DNA of 25,364 bases from Hydrogenothermaceae bacterium (GCA_015490675.1 WFXI01000185.1:1-25364), one strand, 5' to 3'. Shown: positions 1 to 7,849, numbered from the stretch's first letter. Numbers and translations: made by a program. Notes: a model not told the origin generated them from the sequence alone.

Positions 1-334
1 CTTCTTGGTCATTTTGGGAGGCGTAAAATTGAACATCTGCAAGTGAAATGTAACCATAGCTGTCTAAAATTTTCTGAAGTCTCTGCTTTTCATATAACAA
101 AAGTTCTTTTTGTTTTTGTTTTTTCAATTCATTCAAAGATGGTAGAGGTGGTTCATATACTACAACATCGTTTTTTGTGAAATCCCATTTTCTTTTACCT
201 TGATTATTTACGAACTCAAGCCATTGTTGTTCTGTAATTTCTACAGCATCCCCAGGAATTTTTTCGTGTATTTCATCATCATAAAAAGCTTTTGGGAAAC
301 CGTTTGTATCAAAAACTGCGTATTTTTGTCCCAT
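1..334 (-). CDS. tail fibre assembly-like protein, C-terminus cut by window edge
   Basis: The reading frame is open from an ATG at 334 to the window edge, giving 111 codons. The start has a strong ribosome site (AAGGAGG, 6 nt spacing). The protein begins MGQKYAVFDTNGFPKAF, then has a lysine/glutamine-rich helical stretch and a motif like SYGYISLADVQFYA. An opening with a description of a changed attribute value, followed by a coiled stretch, is typical of small proteins encoded right after tail fibres (tail fibre assembly chaperones or DUF4376-type proteins). It lies 19 nt downstream of the tail fibre gene in the same operon. The role is inferred mainly from position; the C-terminus is missing. 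Confidence 0.6.
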   Translation of the reverse strand, partial: MGQKYAVFDTNGFPKAFYDDEIHEKIPGDAVEITEQQWLEFVNNQGKRKWDFTKNDVVVYEPPLPSLNELKKQKQKELLLYEKQRLQKILDSYGYISLADVQFYASQNDQE

Positions 335-353
335 ATTATGCCTCCTTAATATT

Positions 354-1274
354 CTAGTATCCTATTGCAATATAAAACACGCTTGGCATACCTCCCCCTC
401 CATCCACTCCTGCTGTAAACCCTGTATTCGACAAACTTACTATATAAGTATTCCAATCCTGTCTACTTCTTTCTGAGTATGTCAAACTTAGCACTGTGTT
501 TGGAAATGCTATAGGGAATGTTGCATATGTTCTTGTCCCCGAACTTGTTGTTACTCCCCACTGTATTATTAGACCTGAAGGTAGTTTTTGATAACCATTG
601 GTCGCTAAGTCACTTGTAAAATCAGCGGGTAAGCCCCTCACCAGGTCAGCGTCTAATCCACTTCCTATCCCATCTAGATTTAATATATTTCCAAGACCTG
701 TGATATTATTCAAATCAATACTAGCTTTATTATTTTGCAAATTTGTAATTTCATTTCTTATATCTGTATGAGCTGTTGTGTCTGTATTGTGTGATGTTAT
801 TGCATTATTAACATCTTCTTTTGTTACCAGAGTTATTGTATCGCTTATAACTGCTGTCACATTTTTAGCTGTTGATACAACTGTGTAAATATCAAATATA
901 TTTTCTATTTTTACTATCCCATCCGCAGGAATAAAGTCTGGGTTATTTGCATATGCTACTGCATACAATATTTCTCCTAGATCTGGATCGTTTGCAAAAA
1001 TACCCAATTCTCTAGTGAAGAATCCCTGTGTTAGTCCTGTATTCGTGAGAACCACTCTAAGCTTTGCAGTTCCATCTCCTTGAATAACTAAATCTTGTAT
1101 CGGTAAGTTTACTTTTGGACTTACCAAATTTGTCAGTTGTTCTGGATTTATAGAACTATCCCATACTCCATCACCTAAACTAACCTTCGTAAAATCTAAA
1201 TTTGCTCCTGTTAATGCTTTTGCTAAAAGATTTCTTCCCTGTTGAGTAAGAATTGTTCCTTGAAAATCAGCCAT
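354..1274 (-). CDS. phage tail fibre / tail-collar protein (306 aa)
   Basis: Probable receptor-binding fibre attached to the baseplate. The N-terminal half (about 1-150) starts MADFQGTILTQQGRNLLAKA and continues with a GDG turn and a FFTRELGIFA motif, matching the phage tail-collar family (gpH N-terminal, DUF3751-like). Residues about 155-185 form a short helical linker. The C-terminal about 80 residues, beginning at GYQKLPSGLIIQWG and rich in aromatic beta strands, resemble the gp53-like tail fibre tip domain. The ATG overlaps the stop of the gpI gene by one base (TAATG) and has AGGAG 7 nt upstream, so translation is probably coupled. The length is short for a fibre, so adhesion specificity probably lies in the last domain. 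Confidence 0.85.
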   Translation of the reverse strand: MADFQGTILTQQGRNLLAKALTGANLDFTKVSLGDGVWDSSINPEQLTNLVSPKVNLPIQDLVIQGDGTAKLRVVLTNTGLTQGFFTRELGIFANDPDLGEILYAVAYANNPDFIPADGIVKIENIFDIYTVVSTAKNVTAVISDTITLVTKEDVNNAITSHNTDTTAHTDIRNEITNLQNNKASIDLNNITGLGNILNLDGIGSGLDADLVRGLPADFTSDLATNGYQKLPSGLIIQWGVTTSSGTRTYATFPIAFPNTVLSLTYSERSRQDWNTYIVSLSNTGFTAGVDGGGGMPSVFYIAIGY

Positions 1275-2029
1275 TATGCTACTCCTATTTTTATTGTTTT
1301 TGCATATCGAATGATTGAAGATGTGTATATATTGATATTCTCAGCATTAATTAAAGATGTATTTATTCCAATGTTTTGTTTTTTTGCATATCTAATTGAC
1401 GAGCCTGTGTAAATGTTTATGTTTTTTATCTGTGGGTTTATGTGTAGGTAAACATTGTATTTTTTGCCTGTATTGAAAAATGTACCTGTGTAAATTGTAG
1501 AATCTACACTCTTTCGTAAACTAACTTTAAGTTCAGATAGTTTTTCATGTGTAGGCTTTATTTTTTTGATAAGAATATAAACTTTTTGAAATTTATCTAT
1601 ATCTCTTTGCAAGAGTGATTCTTGTTTTATTTCTATCTCAAACTCTGCCCATCTGGTTTTATCTTTTACAGGAGAGACTTTTATATCTTCAAAGCCGTAA
1701 ATCTGCAAAATTGTTTTTATCCCTTTTACTGTTCCTTTAAGTGAGTGCCAGTCTAACGCATTTATAACTCTGTTTCTAAACTCTGTTTCTGTTTCAAAAT
1801 CAAATTTTTCTATTCCTCGTTCTTTTGCTATCATATAAAGGGCTTGGGGTGTGGCTGTTTGGGAAAAACGGTTTAATCTGGTTTGTTTTTGGGCTTCTCT
1901 TACTTCATAACCTCTATTTGCCCATATCTCAAACAGTTTATAGCTGTCTTTTTCTTCTTTGGGCTGGTTGTCTTTTAGGTGGGATGGTGCCTTATTCCAA
2001 AGATAATCAGCTATTTGTTTTTTATCCAT
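1274..2029 (-). CDS. tail protein I (P2 gpI-like baseplate protein)
   Basis: P2 gpI-type proteins sit at the baseplate rim and connect to the fibres. The region around residues 55-110 (PQALYMIAKERGIEKFDFET, then FRNRVINALDWHSLKGTVKG) matches the core of the family: a region where the tail protein folds against gpJ. The start is set at the ATG at 2029 rather than the in-frame GTG at 2041, because this ATG overlaps the upstream TAA by one base (TAATG), the junction used repeatedly in this operon. The product is 251 aa. The last 50 residues carry two near repeats (about 203-222 and 231-251) with the pattern NINIYT-SxIRYAK, plus a weaker third copy upstream. That repeated tail is not part of the usual gpI core and may contact the fibre encoded next. 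Confidence 0.8.
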   Translation of the reverse strand: MDKKQIADYLWNKAPSHLKDNQPKEEKDSYKLFEIWANRGYEVREAQKQTRLNRFSQTATPQALYMIAKERGIEKFDFETETEFRNRVINALDWHSLKGTVKGIKTILQIYGFEDIKVSPVKDKTRWAEFEIEIKQESLLQRDIDKFQKVYILIKKIKPTHEKLSELKVSLRKSVDSTIYTGTFFNTGKKYNVYLHINPQIKNINIYTGSSIRYAKKQNIGINTSLINAENINIYTSSIIRYAKTIKIGVA

Positions 2030-2466
2030 TATGCGTTCCACTTAATATTCATTATTAACATCTCAACTTCCGTTGATAGTTCTGTATCTCCTTGCTTTGC
2101 TGATTTTTTAGGGCTGTGAAACTTTACATCTTCCAAAACATCTGTCACTACACGATTTTTCTCATCATCAAGATAGTGAACATTTATGTTTACTGGTGGA
2201 AGTTCATCTATATGTTTATAGCCCTGTGATTGTGCTATTTTGAAAAACTCGTCCCAGCCTTCATTGTTAAAGACTATTTTCCCTGTGTATTCCCTATTTC
2301 CTTTAGAGTATCCTTTAGGTTGTATTCCAAGACCAAATCTGTGTTTCATTTCTGTTTTTTCTTCATATGAAATCTCAATTACATCCGAGACTATTTCTTT
2401 TGCAACTCCATCTATAGAAAGTTCAATGCTTCCCCAGTCGTAATATCTACCATTTATCTTTGGCAT
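2029..2466 (-). CDS. phage tail tube protein (145 aa)
   Basis: Likely the inner tube subunit of the contractile tail. It begins MPKINGRYYDWGSIELSIDG and has a beta-rich composition with the segment KTEMKHRFGLGIQPKGYSKG, as in small tube proteins of Mu-like and PBSX-like phages. It lies directly downstream of the sheath gene (6-nt gap), the usual sheath-tube order, and is the usual length for a tube protein. The start ATG at 2466 has AAAGGAGG upstream. I see no motif that is unique to tube proteins, so position and length carry part of the weight. Confidence 0.75.
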   Translation of the reverse strand: MPKINGRYYDWGSIELSIDGVAKEIVSDVIEISYEEKTEMKHRFGLGIQPKGYSKGNREYTGKIVFNNEGWDEFFKIAQSQGYKHIDELPPVNINVHYLDDEKNRVVTDVLEDVKFHSPKKSAKQGDTELSTEVEMLIMNIKWNA

Positions 2467-2472
2467 AACTTA

Positions 2473-3651
2473 TTACCTCCTTTGCATTCTGAGATATGGA
2501 TTGAAATAACGGTGTTTTCCTTTTATGTATCTGATTATTGGAGTTGGAGATACTCCCCATTCTACAAGGACTTCTTCACTACTCCAGATATTTTGATTTT
2601 TAGGAATTTCTACATAGTAGCCGTATATTTCTTTTTCTTTTAACATTTGAGAAAGGGCATTTTCTATTTTTAACTGCATGTCATAAACAATAGGAGATTG
2701 TTCTGGAGGTGGAGGATTTTTTGGGTCTATATCATCTGGAGGTTCCACTGTGATATTTTCATAATCAAGAAGTGTAAGATATGTAATTCTTCCTACTTTA
2801 TTTGCCACTCTAACATTGGTCATTGTGTTGTAATCTGAGGTTTCGTCTGTAAACATATTCTCTCTTGCTATGAAATAGCCTTTCTTTCCGTTGTAGGTTG
2901 TAAGGACAATAAATCCTGCTGAGTTTAGTAGAGATAAATGGGCTTTATTTATTCCTACAGGTGCCAAACTGGTAATTGAAGATATTGGAAAACTTCTAAC
3001 TTCTCCGATAGACTGGTTAACTTTTGTTTTTGCTATAAGTCCACTTACTAATCCTATGATGTTATCAACTCTTGTTTTACCAGTTAGATTTGTAATATTT
3101 GCAAAGCTGGCAACTACAGCAATTCTTTTACTTGTAAATCCTTGCCATTCATTTTTTAGATTTGTGATATAGTCATCAACGGTTGCTTCTGTATCTTTTT
3201 TAGCTCTTGCCTGTAATACTGCAAAAAGAAAGATGTCTTCTGCAACTAAACTTTCTAAATAGCTTGCAACTGCAGCTGCCAAAGTTTTATCTGCAGGTGT
3301 AAGAATTGATATAAATTCAATGGTTAGCTGACCATCTATTTTTAAGCTTTCAATAGCAGAATTTAATGCATCAAGTATTCCTTGGTTTGTTGCATTTGAG
3401 GTTTTAACTGCAAAGCATATACCACCACCTTCAGAAAAGAAATCCATAATTCTATCCGCAAATGCTGTTTCTCCAAAATAATCAAAAACCACTTCTTTAT
3501 TTTGAGGGTCTATTGCAATTACTTTGTTGTCTTCTGCGGTTCCTTGATTTGATACTCCGACAAATAAAGGAATACCATCAGCAGTTGCAGGTATGTATCC
3601 TATTCCTCCATCTGCAAATGTTATCTTCACAAAAGGCATCTGTCTTGGCAT
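2473..3651 (-). CDS. contractile tail sheath protein (392 aa)
   Basis: Forms the contracting outer layer of the tail. The features seen fit the DUF2586/sheath family: an N-terminal beta segment with VKITFADGGIGYIPATADG, a central Rossmann-like part, and the conserved late motif GYFIARENMFTDETSDY (about residues 255-271), which is typical of sheath C-terminal domains. A proline-rich loop (PPDDIDPKNPPPPEQSP, about 305-321) is inserted before the terminal domain. It is shorter than the Mu sheath of nearly 500 aa, so one of the outer domains is probably reduced. The start has GGAGG at good spacing, and the gene follows the 62-aa gene after 3 nt, so both should share the promoter at 3867-3910. Confidence 0.85.
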   Translation of the reverse strand: MPRQMPFVKITFADGGIGYIPATADGIPLFVGVSNQGTAEDNKVIAIDPQNKEVVFDYFGETAFADRIMDFFSEGGGICFAVKTSNATNQGILDALNSAIESLKIDGQLTIEFISILTPADKTLAAAVASYLESLVAEDIFLFAVLQARAKKDTEATVDDYITNLKNEWQGFTSKRIAVVASFANITNLTGKTRVDNIIGLVSGLIAKTKVNQSIGEVRSFPISSITSLAPVGINKAHLSLLNSAGFIVLTTYNGKKGYFIARENMFTDETSDYNTMTNVRVANKVGRITYLTLLDYENITVEPPDDIDPKNPPPPEQSPIVYDMQLKIENALSQMLKEKEIYGYYVEIPKNQNIWSSEEVLVEWGVSPTPIIRYIKGKHRYFNPYLRMQRR

Positions 3652-3654
3652 TTC

Positions 3655-3843
3655 CTAATCCTCCAGTTTCTTGTTTTTAAATTGTTTGACCATCTTTAAA
3701 AACTTTTCTTCTGTTAGCTTTTCATCATCTTTTAGGTCAAACATAGCTTTAATTCCTTCAAGTAAGTATCTTTCGTCTTTAAAATCTGTTTTAAGGTGTT
3801 TTTCTGCTAATTCTGCTAATGTGTATGTCTGTTTTTCCGCCAT
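3655..3843 (-). CDS. small phage protein, in the position of Mu gp38 (62 aa)
   Basis: I place the start at the ATG at 3843 because a GGAGG site sits 6-7 nt upstream; the longer frame to 3864 has no ribosome site. The product is acidic/basic-mixed and helical (TLAELAEKHLKTDFKDERYL, then KAMFDLKDDEKLTEEKFLKM). It lies between a tail-terminator candidate and the sheath, the slot that Mu gp38 (a small DUF2635 protein) holds. No sequence motif confirms that family, so the name is by position only. It is the first gene after the promoter at 3867-3910. Confidence 0.7.
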   Translation of the reverse strand: MAEKQTYTLAELAEKHLKTDFKDERYLLEGIKAMFDLKDDEKLTEEKFLKMVKQFKNKKLED

Positions 3844-3866
3844 TTTTATCCTCCAGTTTTTCAATT

Positions 3867-3910
3867 ATTTTGTGTAAAAAAAATTCAAATTTGTTTTACA
3901 TTTTTTACAA
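3867..3910 (-). promoter_or_regulatory. late promoter-like element, copy A (identical to copy C)
   Basis: On the minus strand it reads TTGTAAAAAATGTAAAACAAA, split here as TTGTAAAAAA and TGTAAAACAAA, then 17 nt, then the -10-like hexamer CAAAAT at 3867-3872. The expected start of RNA is near 3860, which leaves a leader of about 17 nt that contains the GGAGG site of the 62-aa gene. The 45 bases 3866-3910 are identical to 14612-14656. It overlaps the 3' end of the upstream gene. Confidence 0.65.
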
Positions 3911-4364
3911 CTTGCAGTTTTTTTGTGATTTTTTCTTCTAAAATTGGATAATTTGCTTCCAGTTTTGCTTCCATTGTTAGATACCCTTCTTTCTCAAATT
4001 CTTTACTTTCAAAAGGCTTAAAGGTTTCATATTTAAAGTGAATGTATTCATCATTTATGTAAGTGTTTTTTATGGAATGGATATGTCTGTCTAAGTTCTG
4101 GGCTAAAGATAAAACTGTGTTTTGAGAAGCTATAAAAAATAGATGTATGTTTAATTTTGCATCTGCTATTTTATGAAAGTTCCTATCGGGTAGTATCTTG
4201 TAGTATTTTTGAAATTTTGGTTTTTCTTCTTTTGATAATCTGTAGACTATAAGAGGGGGTTTTACAGCCTGGGGCTTATACTGGTAGTAAACCTCTATAG
4301 GGAAAGACTTTATGTGATTAACTGCATATTGGACTATCTCATCTAAATTTGGTTGAAAAAGCAA
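3885..4364 (-). CDS. tail terminator candidate (Mu gp37-like position, 159 aa)
   Basis: Unrecognised by strong motif. The protein starts MLFQPNLDEIVQYAVNHIKS and is alpha/beta in character, with a phrase KPPLIVYRLSKEEKPKF that is common in small tail-completion proteins, which cap the tail tube and join it to the head. Its place just before the 62-aa gene, sheath and tube mirrors Mu gp37 (DUF1834). The start codon is TTG at 4364, with AGGGG 7 nt upstream; there is no ATG nearby in frame. That ribosome site lies inside a 10-bp hairpin (4368-4398), described separately. The 3' end of the gene runs into the promoter element copy A. Confidence 0.6.
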   Translation of the reverse strand: MLFQPNLDEIVQYAVNHIKSFPIEVYYQYKPQAVKPPLIVYRLSKEEKPKFQKYYKILPDRNFHKIADAKLNIHLFFIASQNTVLSLAQNLDRHIHSIKNTYINDEYIHFKYETFKPFESKEFEKEGYLTMEAKLEANYPILEEKITKKLQVVKNVKQI

Positions 4365-4367
4365 TTC

Positions 4368-4398
4368 AATTCCCCTGCATTTTGTTTACAGGGGAATT
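4368..4398 (-). promoter_or_regulatory. 10-bp hairpin hiding the ribosome site of the tail terminator gene
   Basis: Perfect inverted repeat AATTCCCCTG (4368-4377) and CAGGGGAATT (4389-4398) with an 11-nt loop. On the minus-strand RNA the 3' arm contains AGGGG, the ribosome site for the TTG start at 4364. The 5' arm overlaps the -10 hexamer of promoter copy B (4396-4401), so RNA started at that promoter (near 4389) would lack the 5' arm and could not form the hairpin. Without a T-run after it, it does not look like an intrinsic terminator on the minus strand. Confidence 0.7.
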
Positions 4399-4439
4399 TT
4401 ATGTAAAAAAACTTCTGATTTGTTTTACATTTTTTACAA
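4396..4439 (-). promoter_or_regulatory. late promoter-like element, copy B
   Basis: Shares the two TGTAAAA boxes with copies A and C and differs at about three positions in the middle. The -10-like hexamer is TAAAAT at 4396-4401, exactly 17 nt after the TGTAAAACAAA box. It faces the tail terminator gene (TTG at 4364) and overlaps the 3' end of the coiled-coil gene that ends at 4434. Confidence 0.6.
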
Positions 4440-4760
4440 TGTGGCTGGTTTAGGGAGAAATTTTTGGAATATATTTGTGAAGGACTTTTTTAAAATTTCT
4501 CTTGTTTTTTTGTCTTGTAAAAGTTTCAACTCTTCTAAAATTTTGGATAATTTTAAATCCAATTCCTCTACATTTTCCTTATATTCTTCTGTTAACAGGC
4601 TATCTATAGCCTCTCGTATGTCTTTTATCTCATATAAATTTTCAATAAAAGCTTCTATTTCTAAAGGATTTATGTTTTTTTCCGTTTTAAAATCTTTTAG
4701 GTCATATTCCAAATCGTTTAAATCGCTCTTGTAGCTGTTTATAAGTTTTTTTAATCTCAT
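4434..4760 (-). CDS. small coiled-coil protein overlapping the MuF gene, possible partner or immunity protein (108 aa)
   Basis: Not recognised. The start is the ATG at 4760, with AGGAG 6 nt upstream; the TTG at 4766 is too close to that site. The product MRLKKLINSYKSDLND... is almost entirely charged helix with heptad-like leucines (residues 1-90), then a basic tail ending FLPKPATL. It starts 59 nt inside the end of the MuF gene, so the two are translated together. In phages whose MuF protein carries a C-terminal toxin domain, the next small gene is often an immunity protein. That is the idea here, but a head-completion or chaperone role is equally open. Confidence 0.65.
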   Translation of the reverse strand: MRLKKLINSYKSDLNDLEYDLKDFKTEKNINPLEIEAFIENLYEIKDIREAIDSLLTEEYKENVEELDLKLSKILEELKLLQDKKTREILKKSFTNIFQKFLPKPATL

Positions 4761-6114
4761 TATCAACTCCTACTATAATTAACTCCTCGCTATTTTCTTG
4801 TTCTTTTTTCAAAAATTCTTCTAATGTTAATTTTTTCCCAGTTCTTTTATCCTTTGCATACATTATGGATAGAATTTTATTTTCTTCAATAATAATCGCT
4901 ATAGAATTTAATTTAGAATATATTAAGGTTCTTGGCAAGGGACTTTCTTTCCTTTTCTGATAAATAAGAGTGTTAAGCTTTGTTATTGTTTTTAGAAAGA
5001 GTTTGAAGTATTCGTGTCCATACTTACCATTAGTTTCCCTATCTAATCTTTTAGTTTCTATCCAATCTTTTACTTCTAAATTATACTTATCTTCTAGAAT
5101 TCTCCTTTTTACATGCTTATAAAACTCTTTTTCATTGGGGAACATCCCCTTAAAAATTTCCACCGCTTCTTCGGTAGTTTTCACATTTTTGAATTTTGTT
5201 TCTACTTCTTTGTAAAAGCTTTTTGCCGTATTTAATGCCCATTGCTTCTTTTCGCTTATTTGTTCTTTCTCGTTGTAATAGTTTCCTGCATTTAGCACTT
5301 TACCTTTTCGCTTTATTGGTGCAAAGGTGCAGGTGCAGTTTGGATGTTTTAAGACTTCATCTGCATATTCTATGGGGTGAATTGTATCACAGTGGGACTG
5401 GCAAATGGTGCAGGGGGTTTTTCCGCAAATAATTATTATTTCTTCTACTTGCCACTCTTTGTATTTTAGAAGCTGTCCCATGTGATAGGCTCTTGCTGTC
5501 TCGGTTCTGGCTATTGTGTAAGCTCTGTCTTGGACATTCTTAAATGGTTTTATTGTTGGTAGGTTAAGCACTGATATTTCGCTTGCTATTTGTCCTAAGG
5601 TTTTGCCTTCTGCCATTCCAAGCTGGATTTTCCTTTTTATTTGTTCCATTAAATCTTTTGATAAATTATCTGCAAACTGCATTGAATATGCTGACAAAAA
5701 CTCTAATGCTTCTACTGGTATTATTGAAAAGTCAGCTACTTTTACCCTTTCTTTTTCTATAAGGATTTTTTCTCTGTATTTTTGCTTTAGCTGTTTACCT
5801 ATTCCAAACATGTTAAGTAAAGTTAATGCTTTTTCTGTAGCAATAATAAGGGTGTTTTTTATCATTTTTTTCACAGACTGTTTTAAGGAAAAATCAAACT
5901 GACTGTGATACTTTTTTATATCTTTTAAAACTTCCTGCAGTCTCCATTCTTGATATTTTGTTAGCGGTTCCTTTGATAATCTGTAAACAATATCTTTTTC
6001 TAACTGTCTTAAGAGACTGTCAACCTCTTTTTTGTATTTGTTTCCTTCCTTTAAAAGTGCTTCTCTTGCTTCTTGCTGTAGTTTGATAATTTTATCTTTA
6101 GTTAGATTAGCCAA
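4702..6114 (-). CDS. MuF-type head morphogenesis protein (SPP1 gp7 / Mu gpF family) with long C-terminal extension (470 aa)
   Basis: MuF proteins are minor head proteins packed inside or beside the portal. The MuF core is seen at about residues 195-265: AYTIARTETARAYHMGQLLK, then a cysteine pair CTICQSHCD, then HPNCTCTFAPI. Upstream is a helical region (1-190) usual in this family. Beyond residue 290 there are another 180 residues with no place in the plain family: NEKEFYKHVKRRIL (about 327-340), a Tyr/His-rich segment (KYGHEYFKLFL) and a beta-rich end (SIAIIIEENKILSIMYAKD). Such C-terminal domains on MuF proteins can be nuclease-like toxins delivered with the DNA. The start is a TTG with GAGG upstream, overlapping the previous gene by 8 nt. 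Confidence 0.85.
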   Translation of the reverse strand: MANLTKDKIIKLQQEAREALLKEGNKYKKEVDSLLRQLEKDIVYRLSKEPLTKYQEWRLQEVLKDIKKYHSQFDFSLKQSVKKMIKNTLIIATEKALTLLNMFGIGKQLKQKYREKILIEKERVKVADFSIIPVEALEFLSAYSMQFADNLSKDLMEQIKRKIQLGMAEGKTLGQIASEISVLNLPTIKPFKNVQDRAYTIARTETARAYHMGQLLKYKEWQVEEIIIICGKTPCTICQSHCDTIHPIEYADEVLKHPNCTCTFAPIKRKGKVLNAGNYYNEKEQISEKKQWALNTAKSFYKEVETKFKNVKTTEEAVEIFKGMFPNEKEFYKHVKRRILEDKYNLEVKDWIETKRLDRETNGKYGHEYFKLFLKTITKLNTLIYQKRKESPLPRTLIYSKLNSIAIIIEENKILSIMYAKDKRTGKKLTLEEFLKKEQENSEELIIVGVDNEIKKTYKQLQERFKRFGI

Positions 6115-6418
6115 TTTCTACCTCTTCTAAAGCTACCATTTTCATAATGTCGTAATAGGTTTTTATCTGATTTATTTTGAAAGTTTTACCTTCTACTTGT
6201 ATCTGGTCTGTTTCTGCTATCTGAATAGAAATAGGCAAGTATATAGTTGTTTGTGAAGTTGGAATTATTCCAAACTGCTCTATAGTCAGGTTTTTAGTTT
6301 CGCTCACATAAATAGCCATAGTAGGCTGACCATTAATGTAGATTTCCTGTCCATACTGATTTAACAGTTTTTCAAAAGTCTTTCTTAAGTTATTTTGCAG
6401 TTTTCGGACTTTACTCAA
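6107..6418 (-). CDS. head-tail connector/neck candidate (103 aa)
   Basis: Not firmly recognised. After a helical N-terminus (MSKVRKLQNNLRKTFEKLLN) the protein becomes beta-rich (QEIYINGQPTMAIYVSE, then a hydrophobic strand block ending in VALEEVEIG), as in small head-completion or stopper proteins. It lies directly before MuF, overlapping it by 8 nt, and overlaps the preceding gene by 8 nt. The start codon is TTG with GAGG about 10 nt upstream, a weak signal that fits translational coupling. The function is from context only. Confidence 0.6.
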   Translation of the reverse strand: MSKVRKLQNNLRKTFEKLLNQYGQEIYINGQPTMAIYVSETKNLTIEQFGIIPTSQTTIYLPISIQIAETDQIQVEGKTFKINQIKTYYDIMKMVALEEVEIG

Positions 6419-6701
6419 GGGTTATTATCCTCGCTTTTTTTGTTTGTTTTTGAAGTTGCTGTAGCTTTTCTCTCAAAATTTGTAGTTTCTGTATATTTTG
6501 AGTTTCCATTTCTCCAAGTTTCACTTTCTCATCAAGTTCAAGAATAAGCCTTTGTAGGATTAATATTTCACTTTGCCTTTTTGCTTCTTCAAAGGATAAG
6601 TCCTGATTTATTCCAACTATTCGTGATATTAAAGATGTATCTACTTCTGGGTATGTTATCTGCAGGAGTTGCTCTAATTTTTGCTTTTCTGTTTCTGTCA
6701 T
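6411..6701 (-). CDS. helical structural protein of unknown role (96 aa)
   Basis: Not recognised. The protein is a charged helix bundle: MTETEKQKLEQLLQITYPEV, then a long coiled stretch (about 45-90) rich in Glu, Gln, Lys and Leu. The first part (small helical domain with YPEVD) recalls phage gp6-type head-tail adaptors, which bind the portal, but the match is weak. The ATG overlaps the gpJ stop by 4 nt (ATGA), so it belongs to the same translational chain. Its position between baseplate gpJ and the neck/MuF genes makes either a connector or a baseplate accessory protein possible. Confidence 0.6.
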   Translation of the reverse strand: MTETEKQKLEQLLQITYPEVDTSLISRIVGINQDLSFEEAKRQSEILILQRLILELDEKVKLGEMETQNIQKLQILREKLQQLQKQTKKARIITLE

Positions 6702-7849
6702 TGTAGAACCTCCACGGTTAGTGTATTAAGGTCTGGAATTTCTTTTGGTAGAACTGCTATATCATCTGAAGGTGTAATAATTTCAACATTTTCTATCTGT
6801 GGAATTTCCATTATGGTGTTGATTATTACAGAAAGTAAAACAGGTTTACCGATTTTAAATCTTCTGTTTTCATAGTCAGTGATTATCTGATTGTATTTCT
6901 TATCGTAAACAAATAATGCTCTAACTCTTTTTTCAACTTCTGTTTTTAAAACATCCTTTATAATGTCTGGTTTTACATAAACTTTTACATTTATGTCTAC
7001 AGGTTTTACTACTGCAGGCTTTACAAGAATATCCGAAGCAGGGGTTTTTATTTCGTTTACTAACTGTTGTGTTTTATCTAATACTTCTTGAGATGGAATT
7101 ACATTTGTAGAAACAATGTATATATCTACAGTTCCTTGTCCCCTTGGATGTTGGTTGTCTATATAGCAGTCTACAATTTCTGGAATTGATAATATGTGAT
7201 ACCTGTAATAGTCATCTGTAAACAATGATTTTGTATTCCAAACAAGAAGTATTCTGTTTCTTAAACTATCGTCATCTTCTTCATCAGTCCCTTCAACAAG
7301 TATCCAGTTTTCTCTATTTTCAACCTCTACTGGTAAATATGTTGTTAAGGTATTAATCATATAGGGTGCTACATTATACTTGCTTCCCTCTTCTACGGCT
7401 TCAACCTTTATCGGAATTTCATTGAGTTCCTCTGTTAGAACCTTTTCTTCTATAGTCTTAAAAGACAGGCTTTCGCCAAAAATATCTGGTTTTGTTTTTA
7501 CAATAGTTCCAAGTGGGATTTTTATATTTCCATCAGCAGTTCTTTTGAAAACTACTACTCCTTTTGTTTTTGTTGCTGGTTTTCTTTTTATTCCAAAAGT
7601 TTCTGCGTGTAAGTCTAACCATTTTCCTCTTGCAGATACTACAAACATGTTTGGCACAATGTGATATTTCAAAAATTCCCAAAGCTCGCTGTGAAGCAGT
7701 GCATCTATCTCAAGTAGTGTTCTGAATGCTCCACCTACATTGTAGTTTTTTATCTGCGGTAATTTTTGTTTTGCTTCCTGTATAGACTGTTGAAGAAGTT
7801 CTTCTATTGTTTTTTCCGGAATTAGGCTATCTATAATTGGATTACTCAT
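6698..7849 (-). CDS. baseplate J-like protein (Mu gp47 / P2 gpJ family, 383 aa)
   Basis: Baseplate wedge subunit that links the hub to the fibres. Family signs are GGAFRTLLEIDALLHSELWE near residue 45, GKWLDLHAETFGIKRKPAT near 75, and the phrase GTDEEDDDSLRNRILLVW near 190, all typical of the Baseplate_J domain. The start is placed at the ATG at 7849, which has GGAGG 6 nt upstream; the in-frame TTG at 7864 has none. It overlaps the gpW gene by 8 nt. The length is normal for the family. Confidence 0.92.
   Translation of the reverse strand: MSNPIIDSLIPEKTIEELLQQSIQEAKQKLPQIKNYNVGGAFRTLLEIDALLHSELWEFLKYHIVPNMFVVSARGKWLDLHAETFGIKRKPATKTKGVVVFKRTADGNIKIPLGTIVKTKPDIFGESLSFKTIEEKVLTEELNEIPIKVEAVEEGSKYNVAPYMINTLTTYLPVEVENRENWILVEGTDEEDDDSLRNRILLVWNTKSLFTDDYYRYHILSIPEIVDCYIDNQHPRGQGTVDIYIVSTNVIPSQEVLDKTQQLVNEIKTPASDILVKPAVVKPVDINVKVYVKPDIIKDVLKTEVEKRVRALFVYDKKYNQIITDYENRRFKIGKPVLLSVIINTIMEIPQIENVEIITPSDDIAVLPKEIPDLNTLTVEVLQ

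Noticed and set aside
1825..2058. Plus-strand frame opposite gpI, hydrophobic
   Set aside because: Antisense of lysine/glutamate-rich genes in AT-rich DNA gives false membrane-like frames. No promoter, ribosome site or context. The same holds for the other plus-strand frames in the structural region.
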